Part shown: positions 23,123 through 30,124 of the stretch, one piece after another
Numbering within the stretch: position 1 is the first letter of the stretch
Layout of the letters: every line of letters starts with the position of its first letter
Source: a virus
Virus record (IMG/VR): IMGVR_UViG_3300011115_000461
Coordinates: 1 to 37,177 of that record
DNA length: 37,177 nucleotides
Strand: one strand, 5' to 3'
The notes under the pieces: generated by a model
Databases searched by the model: none
What the model was told of the DNA's origin: nothing
What the model saw: only the letters and a program-made list of their open reading frames with translations
Made by a program: the position numbers and the translations under genes

Positions 23123-24652
23123 GTGGGCAAGTACGGAACTGACCTAACAGGCTTTGGTGCATATGAGGGTGGAGTAAACGCTGACAAGGGCGCAAACCTC
23201 ATCAGCACGAACAGCGACGGAGAGACTGCCCTGCTCTTTGGTCCTGCTGCACTGCGAGAGATCCAGGCTGGTGTAGCGAATGGCGATTTTGCCATCTCTC
23301 CTGATGCTTCCGATGCAGTCATCAGCGACAGCAACCCACTGCCGTACTGGACCTTCACAGATGTGAACAGCGCAGGGGCAATCACGGCGGCTGTCGTTGC
23401 GGATGCAACCAACGGATCTGGCAATGTGCTTACCTTCACCGTAGCAAGCGGCACTCTTACTGGTAAGAGCGTCACCCTCACGCGCTACATTCCAGTCTCT
23501 TCAACCCTCTCTCGATCATTCTGCTATTACCTTGAGGCTTCGTTCACCAATGCTACGAATAGCGCTGAATCAGAAGTAGAAGTCTCAGCACAGTTTTACA
23601 CGCTAGCTGGTAGCACCACTGGATCGTCGTTCACTTCTGGCGCAGTTCCATTCTCGTCGCTAACTAGCACCACTGGAGTGACGGCTCCTGCAAACTTTGA
23701 CGCAAGCTCTTTGCTTGCTACAACGGCTCCTGGCGATGCTGCATCCTGCAAGGTCACAGTCACCGTCCGAACCGTGGCGACACAGAGCGCCGCGCGCGCG
23801 ATCACTCTGGCAGAGGTCTCATTGGCGGCAGGGCAGCCAGAGATCCTTCTCACTGATCGCAGCGCACCGCAGACCTACCAGCCAGCCGTGCTGCAAGCAG
23901 ACGGAGGAGAGTTGCTGATTCAATCTGATAACGGCAACAGCCTGACCATCACGGCAACCAAAAGCAACTTCAACAACTCAGTCACCACCACTGGCGACAT
24001 TGGCTTTGACGGTGTGATCTATGGATCTTCTGGATTGACTGGCATCGCGCTCAATGTCGGCGGTACAAATAATCGTCTGTGGATTCACTCATCGCCTGCC
24101 GCAGATGTTGCCGCATCTACCAGCACCAGCGTCTCTGGCGTGCTCATCACCAAGGTCACCGCAGGACAGCCGAGCACCAACATCAACGGAACGGCGACCA
24201 CGGACGCATTCGCCGATGCGCTCCGCAACGGCGGAATCGCCGTAGACACAACCAACAACCGCGCCTACTTCTACTCAGGCGGTTGGAAGTACGCCGCGCT
24301 GACTACGCCGTCCGACTCTCGCCTCAAGGAAGACATCACCGAGATCTCTGGAGCGCTAGATACGCTGCGTCAACTCGTACCAGTGGCGTTCAAGTGGAAG
24401 CGACCAGAGGCACACGGCCGCAGCGAAGCAGTCTCCGACGATGGCACGCGGCTCGGCTTCATTGCTGATCAGGTCGCAACGACCGATCTCGCGCATTGGG
24501 TAGAGACACTTGGCGTTGATGATCGAGAGGCGGATCTCGTTGATACGACTGAGGTACTGGCCGTGAACATTCCGCAGAACGAGATGGAGGCGCTCGTTGT
24601 TCAGGCGCTCCTGGACATTGATGCGCGTCTCAAGGCGCTGGAGGGCGCATGA
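23123..24652 (+). CDS. Tail fibre with C-terminal S74 intramolecular chaperone
   Basis: 509-residue fibre, the likely host-binding protein. It has a beta-rich shaft with many Ser/Thr/Ala repeats and a C-terminal Peptidase_S74 domain. The Ser/Lys catalytic pair falls in SDSRLKED at about residues 397-404, followed by the domain's usual LRQLVPVAFKWKRPEAHG and RLGFIADQVA. In this family the domain folds the trimer and then cuts itself off before the Ser. GTG 23123 follows GGAGGAGAGTAATC. The end overlaps the next small gene. Confidence 0.85.
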   Translation: MGKYGTDLTGFGAYEGGVNADKGANLISTNSDGETALLFGPAALREIQAGVANGDFAISPDASDAVISDSNPLPYWTFTDVNSAGAITAAVVADATNGSGNVLTFTVASGTLTGKSVTLTRYIPVSSTLSRSFCYYLEASFTNATNSAESEVEVSAQFYTLAGSTTGSSFTSGAVPFSSLTSTTGVTAPANFDASSLLATTAPGDAASCKVTVTVRTVATQSAARAITLAEVSLAAGQPEILLTDRSAPQTYQPAVLQADGGELLIQSDNGNSLTITATKSNFNNSVTTTGDIGFDGVIYGSSGLTGIALNVGGTNNRLWIHSSPAADVAASTSTSVSGVLITKVTAGQPSTNINGTATTDAFADALRNGGIAVDTTNNRAYFYSGGWKYAALTTPSDSRLKEDITEISGALDTLRQLVPVAFKWKRPEAHGRSEAVSDDGTRLGFIADQVATTDLAHWVETLGVDDREADLVDTTEVLAVNIPQNEMEALVVQALLDIDARLKALEGA

Positions 24653-24816
24653 CACCGCGCCAGATTGACCAACTGATCGAGCGCCTGGACTCGCACTCAG
24701 CGAAGCTGGATGAGGTGCGCTCGGATGTTGACCGGATCAAAGGAGGACTAGTGGTGATTGCCGCGCTGTTGTTCAGCGTGCTGATCCCACTACTCGCATC
24801 GCTGCTCTCTAAGTGA
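24649..24816 (+). CDS. XhlA-like small protein, coiled coil plus membrane anchor
   Basis: 55-residue protein too short for a typical gene-length cut-off. The first half is a charged coiled coil (QIDQLIERLDSHSAKLDEV) and the second a membrane helix (LVVIAALLFSVLIPLLASLL). This is the layout of haemolysin XhlA/holin-associated phage proteins. ATG 24649 overlaps the fibre stop, and the stop overlaps the GTG of the PA14 gene. It probably assists lysis, working with the holin-like proteins downstream. Confidence 0.65.
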   Translation: MTPRQIDQLIERLDSHSAKLDEVRSDVDRIKGGLVVIAALLFSVLIPLLASLLSK

Positions 24817-25949
24817 AGCGGCTCGCGTTCCCATTGCTAGGGATCATCTTCACCACGCTCGTCTTCCTACCCATCGTGCGCGCAGAAGACACGCCCCAGC
24901 AGGGCGTGCGGATGACCGTCTACAACGGCTTCCCTGATCCGAACTACCAGCCCTGGGTAGAGCCGCCTACCGGCACACCGTGCTTTGATTTCGTCGTGCG
25001 AAACATTGACGCTGACTGGGGCGGTGGTCCTGCCGCTGAGGGCTGCGACGCTGACTTCTTCTTGGTGCATTACAGCGGCTGGTTGACCGTGCCAGAGAGC
25101 GGAGCCTATGAGTTCCTAGCGCTCGTTGACGATGGCTGGCGGATGACGATCAACGGCCAGCTCGTGAACGATAACTGGACACTCAAGGGCTGCGGCGGAT
25201 GGTGGAGCGGACCGAATGAAGGCTTCATCGATCTGATCGCTGGCGTGTCCTATCCGCTAGATGCGTGGATGTACGAATGGGGTGGCGGTGCGTGCGCGAT
25301 TCTCTGGTATGGATCGCCAACCAACTACGGCGTAGTGCCTACCGAGTGGCTGACCACCGCGCCAGTGCAGACTCCAGAGCCGTCACCAGAAGAAAGCCTA
25401 GCGCCATCTGTTGCGCCAACGCCAGAACCAAGTCCTTCAGAAAGTCCATCGCCAGATCCTACGCCATCCGTGGAGCCGTCACCATCTCCGACGCCAGAGC
25501 CGTCACCATCTGTAGAACCAACACCAAGTGAGGTGCCAAGTGTCCAACCATCGCCGATCCCATCACCGACTCCCACACCCAAGCCGTCGCCCACGCCTGA
25601 CCCTTCGACAGAACCTAGTGCGAGTGAGTCCGCTTCTCCTGATCCCTCTCCTCTACCTACTGACTCACCATCCGTAGAGCCGAGCGTGGAGCCGACACCA
25701 GAGCCGAGCACTCCACCAGATAACATTGCGGAAGAAGCAGCACAAGCCGTAGGAGAGGCGGTGGCTGCCGTTGGTGAAGCGGTGAGCGCAGCCATTGGCA
25801 AGATCGCCAATCTCGGCAAAGACCTTTCGCCAGCGGAGAAGAAGAAGGCCGCGCCAGTAGCAGTGGCAATCGTGATCAGTCAGGTTGCGAGTGCCGCAGT
25901 TGCTGCCGCATCAAGCGCCGCCAGCGCAGCGAGAAAGGTTGACAAGTGA
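24813..25949 (+). CDS. Secreted PA14-domain protein with long Pro/Ser stalk
   Basis: 378-residue exported protein. An N-terminal signal peptide (KRLAFPLLGIIFTTLVFLPI) has a likely cut after IVRA. Residues about 30-185 form a PA14/GLEYA-like carbohydrate-binding domain (FFLVHYSGWLTVPESGAYEF, LVDDGWRMTINGQLV, GGACAILWYGS). Residues about 187-300 are a low-complexity Pro/Ser/Glu/Thr stalk built of PSPxP units. The C-terminus is Ala-rich, with a hydrophobic helix (APVAVAIVISQVASAAVAAA). It may be anchored at the cell or virion surface and bind host glycans. Its place in the lysis cassette is unusual. Confidence 0.7.
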   Translation: MKRLAFPLLGIIFTTLVFLPIVRAEDTPQQGVRMTVYNGFPDPNYQPWVEPPTGTPCFDFVVRNIDADWGGGPAAEGCDADFFLVHYSGWLTVPESGAYEFLALVDDGWRMTINGQLVNDNWTLKGCGGWWSGPNEGFIDLIAGVSYPLDAWMYEWGGGACAILWYGSPTNYGVVPTEWLTTAPVQTPEPSPEESLAPSVAPTPEPSPSESPSPDPTPSVEPSPSPTPEPSPSVEPTPSEVPSVQPSPIPSPTPTPKPSPTPDPSTEPSASESASPDPSPLPTDSPSVEPSVEPTPEPSTPPDNIAEEAAQAVGEAVAAVGEAVSAAIGKIANLGKDLSPAEKKKAAPVAVAIVISQVASAAVAAASSAASAARKVDK

Positions 25950-26119
25950 TCAAGCGAATCATCGTAGATCTCGTCGGTGGAGCGTGGACGATTCTTGGTC
26001 TGCTCTTCGCGGTCGTGGTCTTGCCGGAAGGCGACACGCAATCAACGATGGCAACGCTCTTCGGCGGACTGACGCTGATCTGGTTGCTGACTGGACCACT
26101 ACGGTGGATGGAGGAGTAA
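25946..26119 (+). CDS. Small two-helix membrane protein, holin candidate
   Basis: 57-residue protein starting at GTG 25946 in the stop of the PA14 gene. Two hydrophobic helices (GAWTILGLLFAVVVLP and LFGGLTLIWLLTGPL) are joined by a short polar loop (EGDTQSTM). Size and topology fit a class II holin-like protein, and the endolysin follows one gene later. The holin-like region fused to the endolysin is a rival for the holin role, so this could instead be an antiholin. Confidence 0.6.
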   Translation: MIKRIIVDLVGGAWTILGLLFAVVVLPEGDTQSTMATLFGGLTLIWLLTGPLRWMEE

Positions 26120-26370
26120 TGAGCGCAGCAGATCACATCGAGCAGATTCACGAGCAGGGCTGGACGCGCGTTGATACCGCGCCAGGTGAGTGGGTCGCTG
26201 TCGTACCGAATGAGAACAACACCGCATTCGGTGGCACCCTCTGGAAGGTCGCAGCGGATGGCAAAGAGTACGCAGAGGGCGTGACGGCTGGCTATCCAGT
26301 CAGCGCCGCACTCGACTACGACGCAGCCGGTCGCGCACTTGCTGTGCTGATCAAGCAGGAGAACGCCTAA
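26119..26370 (+). CDS. Small protein between holin candidate and endolysin, unknown
   Basis: 83-residue soluble protein. ATG 26119 overlaps the stop before it (TAATG) and follows GGAGG; the longer in-frame extension lies inside the upstream genes. It has a helix (SAADHIEQIHEQGW), a strand region (WVAVVPNENNTAFGGTLWKV) and a helical end (AALDYDAAGRALAVLIKQ). I do not recognise a family. The end overlaps the endolysin start by one base. Confidence 0.6.
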   Translation: MSAADHIEQIHEQGWTRVDTAPGEWVAVVPNENNTAFGGTLWKVAADGKEYAEGVTAGYPVSAALDYDAAGRALAVLIKQENA

Positions 26371-27512
26371 TGCCGCTGTACCGCGTCAAGTCGCAGCTCT
26401 ACGCCGATGCTGAAGCGCAGGTCAAGGGCGCTGCCAATCAGATCCTAGATGACTGCACATGGTCATCCTGCGCGGCCGCAGTCTCGTGGGCTTCTGGCTA
26501 CACCGTGGACTACAGCGCAGCTCAGGGTGTCGCAGCCTTTGAGAAGGCGACAGGACGCAAGGATAAGCAGGGCGTGAACGATGCTGGCGGCTCGCTGAAG
26601 GAAGCCGTGCAGACCATCGCCGTACTCGGTGGCAAGGCGCGCTATGCCAAGTCATGGGATGACGCGATGACTGCCGCCAAGGGTGGCGCTGCGCTCATGG
26701 TCTGGGTGCAGCAGCCAGTCGGCTACCCAGCCGATGTTCACATCTCGAAGTGGCATGAAGTCTGGAAGAAGTGGTGGGCAAAGAAAGATCCTGCCCACCT
26801 AAAGGCTGGCTACGGCCATATTACCAGCGCCGCGTGGTGCGAAGACCACGGCTGGCAGTGGGCGTGTCCGACGCGCGATGACAAGCAAGCCGCCGAGAAG
26901 TACGGCGTGCCGGTCACAGAGGCGCAGCTGCGCCAGATCGCCAATAGCAAGGTCAAGGCTGGCAAGGTTGCCGCCGACTACAAGTGCCTGCTCATCGTGA
27001 CCCACTCAGGCAAGGTCGCGGCTCCAGCGCCAGTCGCTGCGCCTGTGGTCGCTCCTGCACCTACGCCAGCACCTACTCCTAAAATCGCCGTAGAGACACC
27101 TAGGAGCCACGCAGAGCCACGAAAAGTGGCGCAGGGTACTAAGACACCTGACGCGGTGCAGGCGCAACTGGATCAACTCGGCAAGACTGACTGGGGCGCT
27201 GTTGCCGCTGACGGTCTCGCCGTACTCAACGCGGCAGCCGCCGCTACAGGAAAGGAACAAGGTATGAACCGCATCTGGGCTGGACTCAAGTACATCGCCG
27301 CGAACACACAGATCGATGAGATCGCGCTGGACTTCGTCAAGACCTTCCTCACGGTGAGCATCTCGGTGGCGCTCGGTCTCGGTATTCCGCTGCTCGATAT
27401 CCAGGGTGGCGACTTCCGCACCATCGTCTCCGCCGGTCTCGCCTCAGGGCTGGGCATCGTAGTCAAGGCGCTTGACCGTGATAACAGCGCCTACGGCCTC
27501 ACCAAGAAGTAA
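26370..27512 (+). CDS. Endolysin-holin fusion: papain/C39-like peptidase plus C-terminal membrane domain
   Basis: 380-residue protein. The N-terminal ~215 residues look like a C39/papain-like peptidase or amidase: Gln24 and Cys29 in NQILDDCTWSSC, with a likely catalytic His150 in AGYGHITSAAW. An Ala/Pro linker (APAPVAAPVVAPAPTPAP) follows at about 218-238. The last ~80 residues hold two membrane helices (FLTVSISVALGLGIPLL, IVSAGLASGLGIVVKAL) and a holin-like DRDNSAYG end. The catalytic part would cut peptidoglycan peptides. Endolysin and holin parts in one frame are unusual. An internal start at 27264 may make the holin alone. Confidence 0.75.
   Translation: MPLYRVKSQLYADAEAQVKGAANQILDDCTWSSCAAAVSWASGYTVDYSAAQGVAAFEKATGRKDKQGVNDAGGSLKEAVQTIAVLGGKARYAKSWDDAMTAAKGGAALMVWVQQPVGYPADVHISKWHEVWKKWWAKKDPAHLKAGYGHITSAAWCEDHGWQWACPTRDDKQAAEKYGVPVTEAQLRQIANSKVKAGKVAADYKCLLIVTHSGKVAAPAPVAAPVVAPAPTPAPTPKIAVETPRSHAEPRKVAQGTKTPDAVQAQLDQLGKTDWGAVAADGLAVLNAAAAATGKEQGMNRIWAGLKYIAANTQIDEIALDFVKTFLTVSISVALGLGIPLLDIQGGDFRTIVSAGLASGLGIVVKALDRDNSAYGLTKK
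27264..27512 (+). CDS. Possible separate holin from an internal start
   Basis: In-frame ATG 27264 inside the endolysin gene is preceded by AGGAAAGGAACAAGGT, a plausible ribosome site. Translation from here gives an 82-residue protein with a short amphipathic N-terminus (MNRIWAGLKYIAANTQ) and the two membrane helices, which is the size of a free holin. The same message could thus yield both lysis proteins. Evidence is the internal ribosome site and the module boundary only. Confidence 0.4.
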   Translation: MNRIWAGLKYIAANTQIDEIALDFVKTFLTVSISVALGLGIPLLDIQGGDFRTIVSAGLASGLGIVVKALDRDNSAYGLTKK

Positions 27513-27515
27513 ACC

Positions 27516-27671
27516 GTGCCAGTCCGAGTCAAGCGCCCCTACGGCACTTGCTCGGTCTGCGAGCTACAGAGCAGGGTCTGGGAGGTTGAGTCTGAAGAGG
27601 TACTCCTCTGTGGGGTATGCCTCAGGCTGCTGGTAGATCTGGCTCTAGAGGACTTGTCGCAGCCGTCCTAG
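27516..27671 (+). CDS. 51-residue zinc-finger-like protein
   Basis: Short frame from GTG 27516, four bases after the endolysin stop, to TAG 27671. Two Cys-x2-Cys knuckles (CSVC at residues 12-15 and CGVC at 32-35) make a likely zinc ribbon, followed by a Leu-rich helix (LRLLVDLALEDL). It resembles other tiny zinc-binding proteins in this window. No strong ribosome site; translation may be coupled to the endolysin. It is the last gene before the terminator. Confidence 0.5.
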   Translation: MPVRVKRPYGTCSVCELQSRVWEVESEEVLLCGVCLRLLVDLALEDLSQPS

Positions 27672-27678
27672 ACGGCTT

Positions 27679-27708
27679 CCCCTAGGTGGTCCCTCCTCCA
27701 CCTAGGGG
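27679..27708 (+). terminator. Terminator hairpin closing the structural/lysis operon
   Basis: An 11-bp perfect stem (CCCCTAGGTGG with CCACCTAGGGG) encloses an 8-base loop. It lies between the last late gene and the block B promoter, where a transcription stop is expected. No T-run follows on the + strand, so termination may need Rho or be partial. Confidence 0.7.
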
Positions 27709-27745
27709 CTATCCACCCTGCATAAAAAATAGTCGCGCAACAGGG

Positions 27746-27775
27746 TTGACAGCCTGAAACCGTTGACCCTATACT
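27746..27775 (+). promoter_or_regulatory. Sigma-70-type promoter for block B
   Basis: A consensus -35 TTGACA at 27746-27751 and a near-consensus -10 TATACT at 27770-27775 are separated by 18 bases. It is the clearest promoter in the window and points into the small genes and YqaJ of block B. Transcription should start near 27782. A second TTGAC at 27763 overlaps the spacer. Confidence 0.85.
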
Positions 27776-27816
27776 GACCTTGTCAGGAGGAAACCAGCCA
27801 CTCGGTTGGACTGACA
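27774..27816 (+). promoter_or_regulatory. CTGAC/GTCAG inverted repeats at the block B start site, possible operator
   Basis: CTGAC (27774-27778), GTCAG (27782-27786) and CTGAC (27811-27815) surround the expected start site. The first two form a short inverted repeat across the -10 edge. TGTCAG 27781-27786 and CTGACA 27811-27816 could also form a hairpin in the leader. An operator or leader switch is plausible. The 27709-27828 interval otherwise holds no gene. Confidence 0.45.
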
Positions 27817-27828
27817 CAGGAGGTCAAG

Positions 27829-28086
27829 GTGGTAAAGAGCGCACAGGGCAAGTTCAGCGATGGAAAGACCTATTCAATCCGACCGTACAAGAACGGCTGG
27901 AGGCTGACTCTTCGCCGCGATGGCAAGTACCTCATCGCATTCACTGTGCTTGATGGTTTCCTACTTGAGCAGATGGTTGCCTCATATGAGATGACCGGCG
28001 ATTACTTCGATCTTTATTCGTCATACGAGATCAATGTGATTCAGCCATACATTCGTGCAGCTTACGCTTCACAGGCGGTGCGCTAA
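27829..28086 (+). CDS. First protein of block B, unknown
   Basis: 85-residue protein starting at GTG 27829 with AGGAGG 5 bases upstream. It looks like a small alpha-beta protein: basic strands (TYSIRPYKNGWRLTLRRD, YLIAFTVL) then an acidic, Tyr-rich helix (GDYFDLYSSYEINVI). Being first after the strong promoter it should be made early and in quantity. I do not recognise it. Block A has no counterpart in the window. Confidence 0.65.
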   Translation: MVKSAQGKFSDGKTYSIRPYKNGWRLTLRRDGKYLIAFTVLDGFLLEQMVASYEMTGDYFDLYSSYEINVIQPYIRAAYASQAVR

Positions 28087-28229
28087 TGCGACACGGCCAG
28101 ATCGGTTTGCCACACCGACCAAAGCCACGAGCGAAAGTCTCGCCGTGGTATCAAGTGGCAGAGTTCATCACGGCACTGTTGATCTTTGCAGCGGTGTATG
28201 TCGTGCTAGTCGTAGGAGGGTCACTATGA
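28086..28229 (+). CDS. 47-residue single-helix membrane protein
   Basis: Short frame with ATG in the previous stop (TAATG) and its own stop overlapping the next ATG. A basic N-terminus (PHRPKPRAKVSPW) is followed by one membrane helix (EFITALLIFAAVYVVLVV), suggesting an inside-positive anchor. Unknown role. With the next gene it forms a pair of tiny membrane proteins ahead of the recombination genes. Confidence 0.6.
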   Translation: MRHGQIGLPHRPKPRAKVSPWYQVAEFITALLIFAAVYVVLVVGGSL

Positions 28230-28393
28230 AAGTCAATCGCAAGAACACGCCCAAGATGGTTGTGCGTCCGTACTTCCAGTCCGAGTATCAGCAGCTCGAA
28301 CGACGCGAGCGCAACATTGAACGAGCCAAGTTTACGGTCGCGTTGATGATCGCCTGGGTCATCGCAGTTGTAATCTGGGAGATCGTGCGTTGA
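28226..28393 (+). CDS. 55-residue membrane-anchored basic protein
   Basis: ATG 28226 follows GTAGGAGGG and overlaps the upstream stop. A long basic region (NRKNTPKMVVRPYFQSEY, ERRERNIERAKF) leads into a C-terminal membrane helix (VALMIAWVIAVVIWEIV). The soluble part could face the cytoplasm and bind nucleic acid or a partner. The stop overlaps the TTG start of the next gene. Unknown function. Confidence 0.6.
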   Translation: MKVNRKNTPKMVVRPYFQSEYQQLERRERNIERAKFTVALMIAWVIAVVIWEIVR

Positions 28394-28602
28394 TCAAGTG
28401 GAAATGCACCATCTGCTGGCGACAGATGGCAACGGAGGTCAAGCCGAATCTCATTGAGCGTCTCTGTCCTGACTGCAAGGTCAGTCATTGGCAGAAGGTC
28501 GTAGAGATCTACGCAACAGGCGACAAGGAGCGACTGGCAGAAGCGAAGAGCAAGCTGCGCGCCGCGCAGCAAGCATTGAAGAAGACACAGGAGGCCAAGT
28601 GA
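28390..28602 (+). CDS. Zinc-ribbon plus helix small protein
   Basis: 70-residue protein with TTG start 28390, read from the overlap with the previous stop and GGAG shortly before it. The N-terminal half has two knuckles (CTIC and CPDC), a likely zinc ribbon. The C-terminal half is a charged helix (KERLAEAKSKLRAAQQALKK) that may be a coiled coil. Its stop overlaps the YqaJ GTG, so translation is coupled to the exonuclease. Perhaps a DNA-binding accessory. Confidence 0.65.
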   Translation: MIKWKCTICWRQMATEVKPNLIERLCPDCKVSHWQKVVEIYATGDKERLAEAKSKLRAAQQALKKTQEAK

Positions 28603-29561
28603 GCAAGCGATACGAGTTCATCAGCGCGCCGCAGCGCAGTCCAGAGTGGTTTGAGATCCGTAAGGGCGGCATCACCGCCACCGGTATCACCGCCATCAAC
28701 GGCACCTCACCGTACAAGACCGCATACCGCCTCTGGGCGGAGTTGACTGGTCAGGTTGGTGAGCAGCCAGCAGGCGCAGCCGCGCAGCGCGGTCAGATCT
28801 TGGAGCAGGCAGTCGCCGACTACTACACCGTAGAGACTGGCAAGAAGCTGCGAAAGAGCAACGGCATCGTCCGACTGAAGGAGCATCCCTGGGCGATGGC
28901 TTCGCTGGATCGCACCATCGTTGGTGACCCTGAAGGTCTCGTAGAGATCAAGACCTCAACCAGCAACCGCTGGCAGTTGTTCCCTGTGCCACCTGAGTAT
29001 GTCGATCAGGTGCAGTGGCAGATGTTCGTGACTGGCGCGAAGTACGCCGATGTCGCAGTCCTGCTCTCTGGGCTGGTCTTCCGCATTGAGCGCGTAGAGG
29101 CTGACCCTGTCTACCAGACGCTGCTCTTTGACAAGGCCGTGGCGTTCCGTGAACTGGTCGCCAGTGGCACGCCGCCACCTCTGACCGGCAACGACAGCGA
29201 CACGCTCGCAGAGGTCAAGCCGCAGAGCAGCAACACCTACGCGGTCGCTGATCCGCAGCTCGATCACATCGCGCGTCTCTACATTGAGGCGAAGGCTGAG
29301 GCAGAGGCTGCTGATGCTGCACTCAAGGAAATGGCAATCGCCATCAAGGAGGCAATCGGTGAGGGCGAAGGCGTGAAGGGGCGCGGCTGGCTTGCCACCT
29401 GGAAGCAGAACAAGCCAAGCACCAAGGTGGACTGGGAGTCGATCGCCGATGTTCTACGCGGCGTAGCGCCAGAGACCTACGAGCAGGCGGTGAAGAAGTT
29501 CACCGCCGAGAAGCCAGGTGCGCGCGTCTTCCGCGTTCACGGCAAGGAGGATGAGGCGTGA
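28599..29561 (+). CDS. YqaJ-family viral exonuclease (block B copy)
   Basis: 320-residue homologue of the nuclease at 1468. Start GTG 28599 lies in the stop of the zinc-ribbon gene and follows AGGAGG. Motifs match copy A: ITATGITAINGTSPYKTA, LWAELTGQ, ASLDRTIV, LVEIKTSTSN (Glu-x-Lys) and QVQWQMFVTG. It would resect DNA ends for annealing. Compared with copy A it has slightly longer loops and different codon choices: it uses GAGATC where A has GAAATC, and GATGTC where A has GACGTC. Both copies look intact. Confidence 0.9.
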   Translation: MSKRYEFISAPQRSPEWFEIRKGGITATGITAINGTSPYKTAYRLWAELTGQVGEQPAGAAAQRGQILEQAVADYYTVETGKKLRKSNGIVRLKEHPWAMASLDRTIVGDPEGLVEIKTSTSNRWQLFPVPPEYVDQVQWQMFVTGAKYADVAVLLSGLVFRIERVEADPVYQTLLFDKAVAFRELVASGTPPPLTGNDSDTLAEVKPQSSNTYAVADPQLDHIARLYIEAKAEAEAADAALKEMAIAIKEAIGEGEGVKGRGWLATWKQNKPSTKVDWESIADVLRGVAPETYEQAVKKFTAEKPGARVFRVHGKEDEA

Positions 29562-30124
29562 TTGAGGTAGCGATTACGCCAGCGATCATCGTTCGCGCAG
29601 AGGAGATGTACAAGGCGGCACAGTCCAGCGCGCGTCTGCGGTTCCGAAAGGACAAGGCCGCCGGCAATACGACTTGGACTGGCTGCGTTGGTCAGGCAGT
29701 CTTTGAGGCTGCACTCCGAGAGGCTCGGATTCCGTTCAAGTTCATTGACGCGACCACACACGACTACGAAGTGTGCGGTCTGAAAGTCGATGTCAAGACC
29801 AAGGCATGGAGCAAGGCTGCGTGGGCATCCGATCCAGTCAGCGTCTTTGACTACATCAAAGACCACCAAGCGGTGGACTACTACGCCTTTGTTCACTTGC
29901 AGCTCGCAGCAGGTGAGGATCGCAACGGCGCACCGAGCGCCACACGGTTCCAGAAGGCGTGGGTATTAGGAGCCAAGGAGGCGAGCGCATATTTCGCGGA
30001 AGCGGAGGAGGTGAAGATCGGTACGGTATTCGAGAGTGGTCACATTGCGAAGGCGGACTCACGCAATCTGGCTGTCAACAAACTGGAGTCCATTGAGGTT
30101 CTAGGAGGACCAGAAGATGAGTAA
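29558..30124 (+). CDS. Nuclease-like protein inserted between YqaJ and Rad52
   Basis: 188-residue protein that separates the two recombination genes in block B only. A helix (WTGCVGQAVFEAALREARIP), then DYEVCGLKVDVKTKAW (an Asp-x-Lys pair) and YYAFVHLQL suggest a PD-(D/E)XK restriction-endonuclease fold, like structure-specific or restriction-type nucleases. The role is unknown; it may replace the block A nuclease at 3914. GTG 29558 overlaps the YqaJ stop and its end overlaps the next start by 8 bases. Confidence 0.55.
   Translation: MIEVAITPAIIVRAEEMYKAAQSSARLRFRKDKAAGNTTWTGCVGQAVFEAALREARIPFKFIDATTHDYEVCGLKVDVKTKAWSKAAWASDPVSVFDYIKDHQAVDYYAFVHLQLAAGEDRNGAPSATRFQKAWVLGAKEASAYFAEAEEVKIGTVFESGHIAKADSRNLAVNKLESIEVLGGPEDE

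Noticed and set aside
25370-25720. CRISPR-like or tandem DNA repeat
   Set aside because: The repetition is degenerate Pro/Ser codon usage in a stalk, without fixed repeat units or spacers. No CRISPR array or tRNA was seen anywhere.
25325-25819. 164-residue minus-strand frame rich in Asp, Gly, Ser and Val
   Set aside because: It is the mirror of the Pro/Ser stalk of the PA14 gene; low complexity and no ribosome site.
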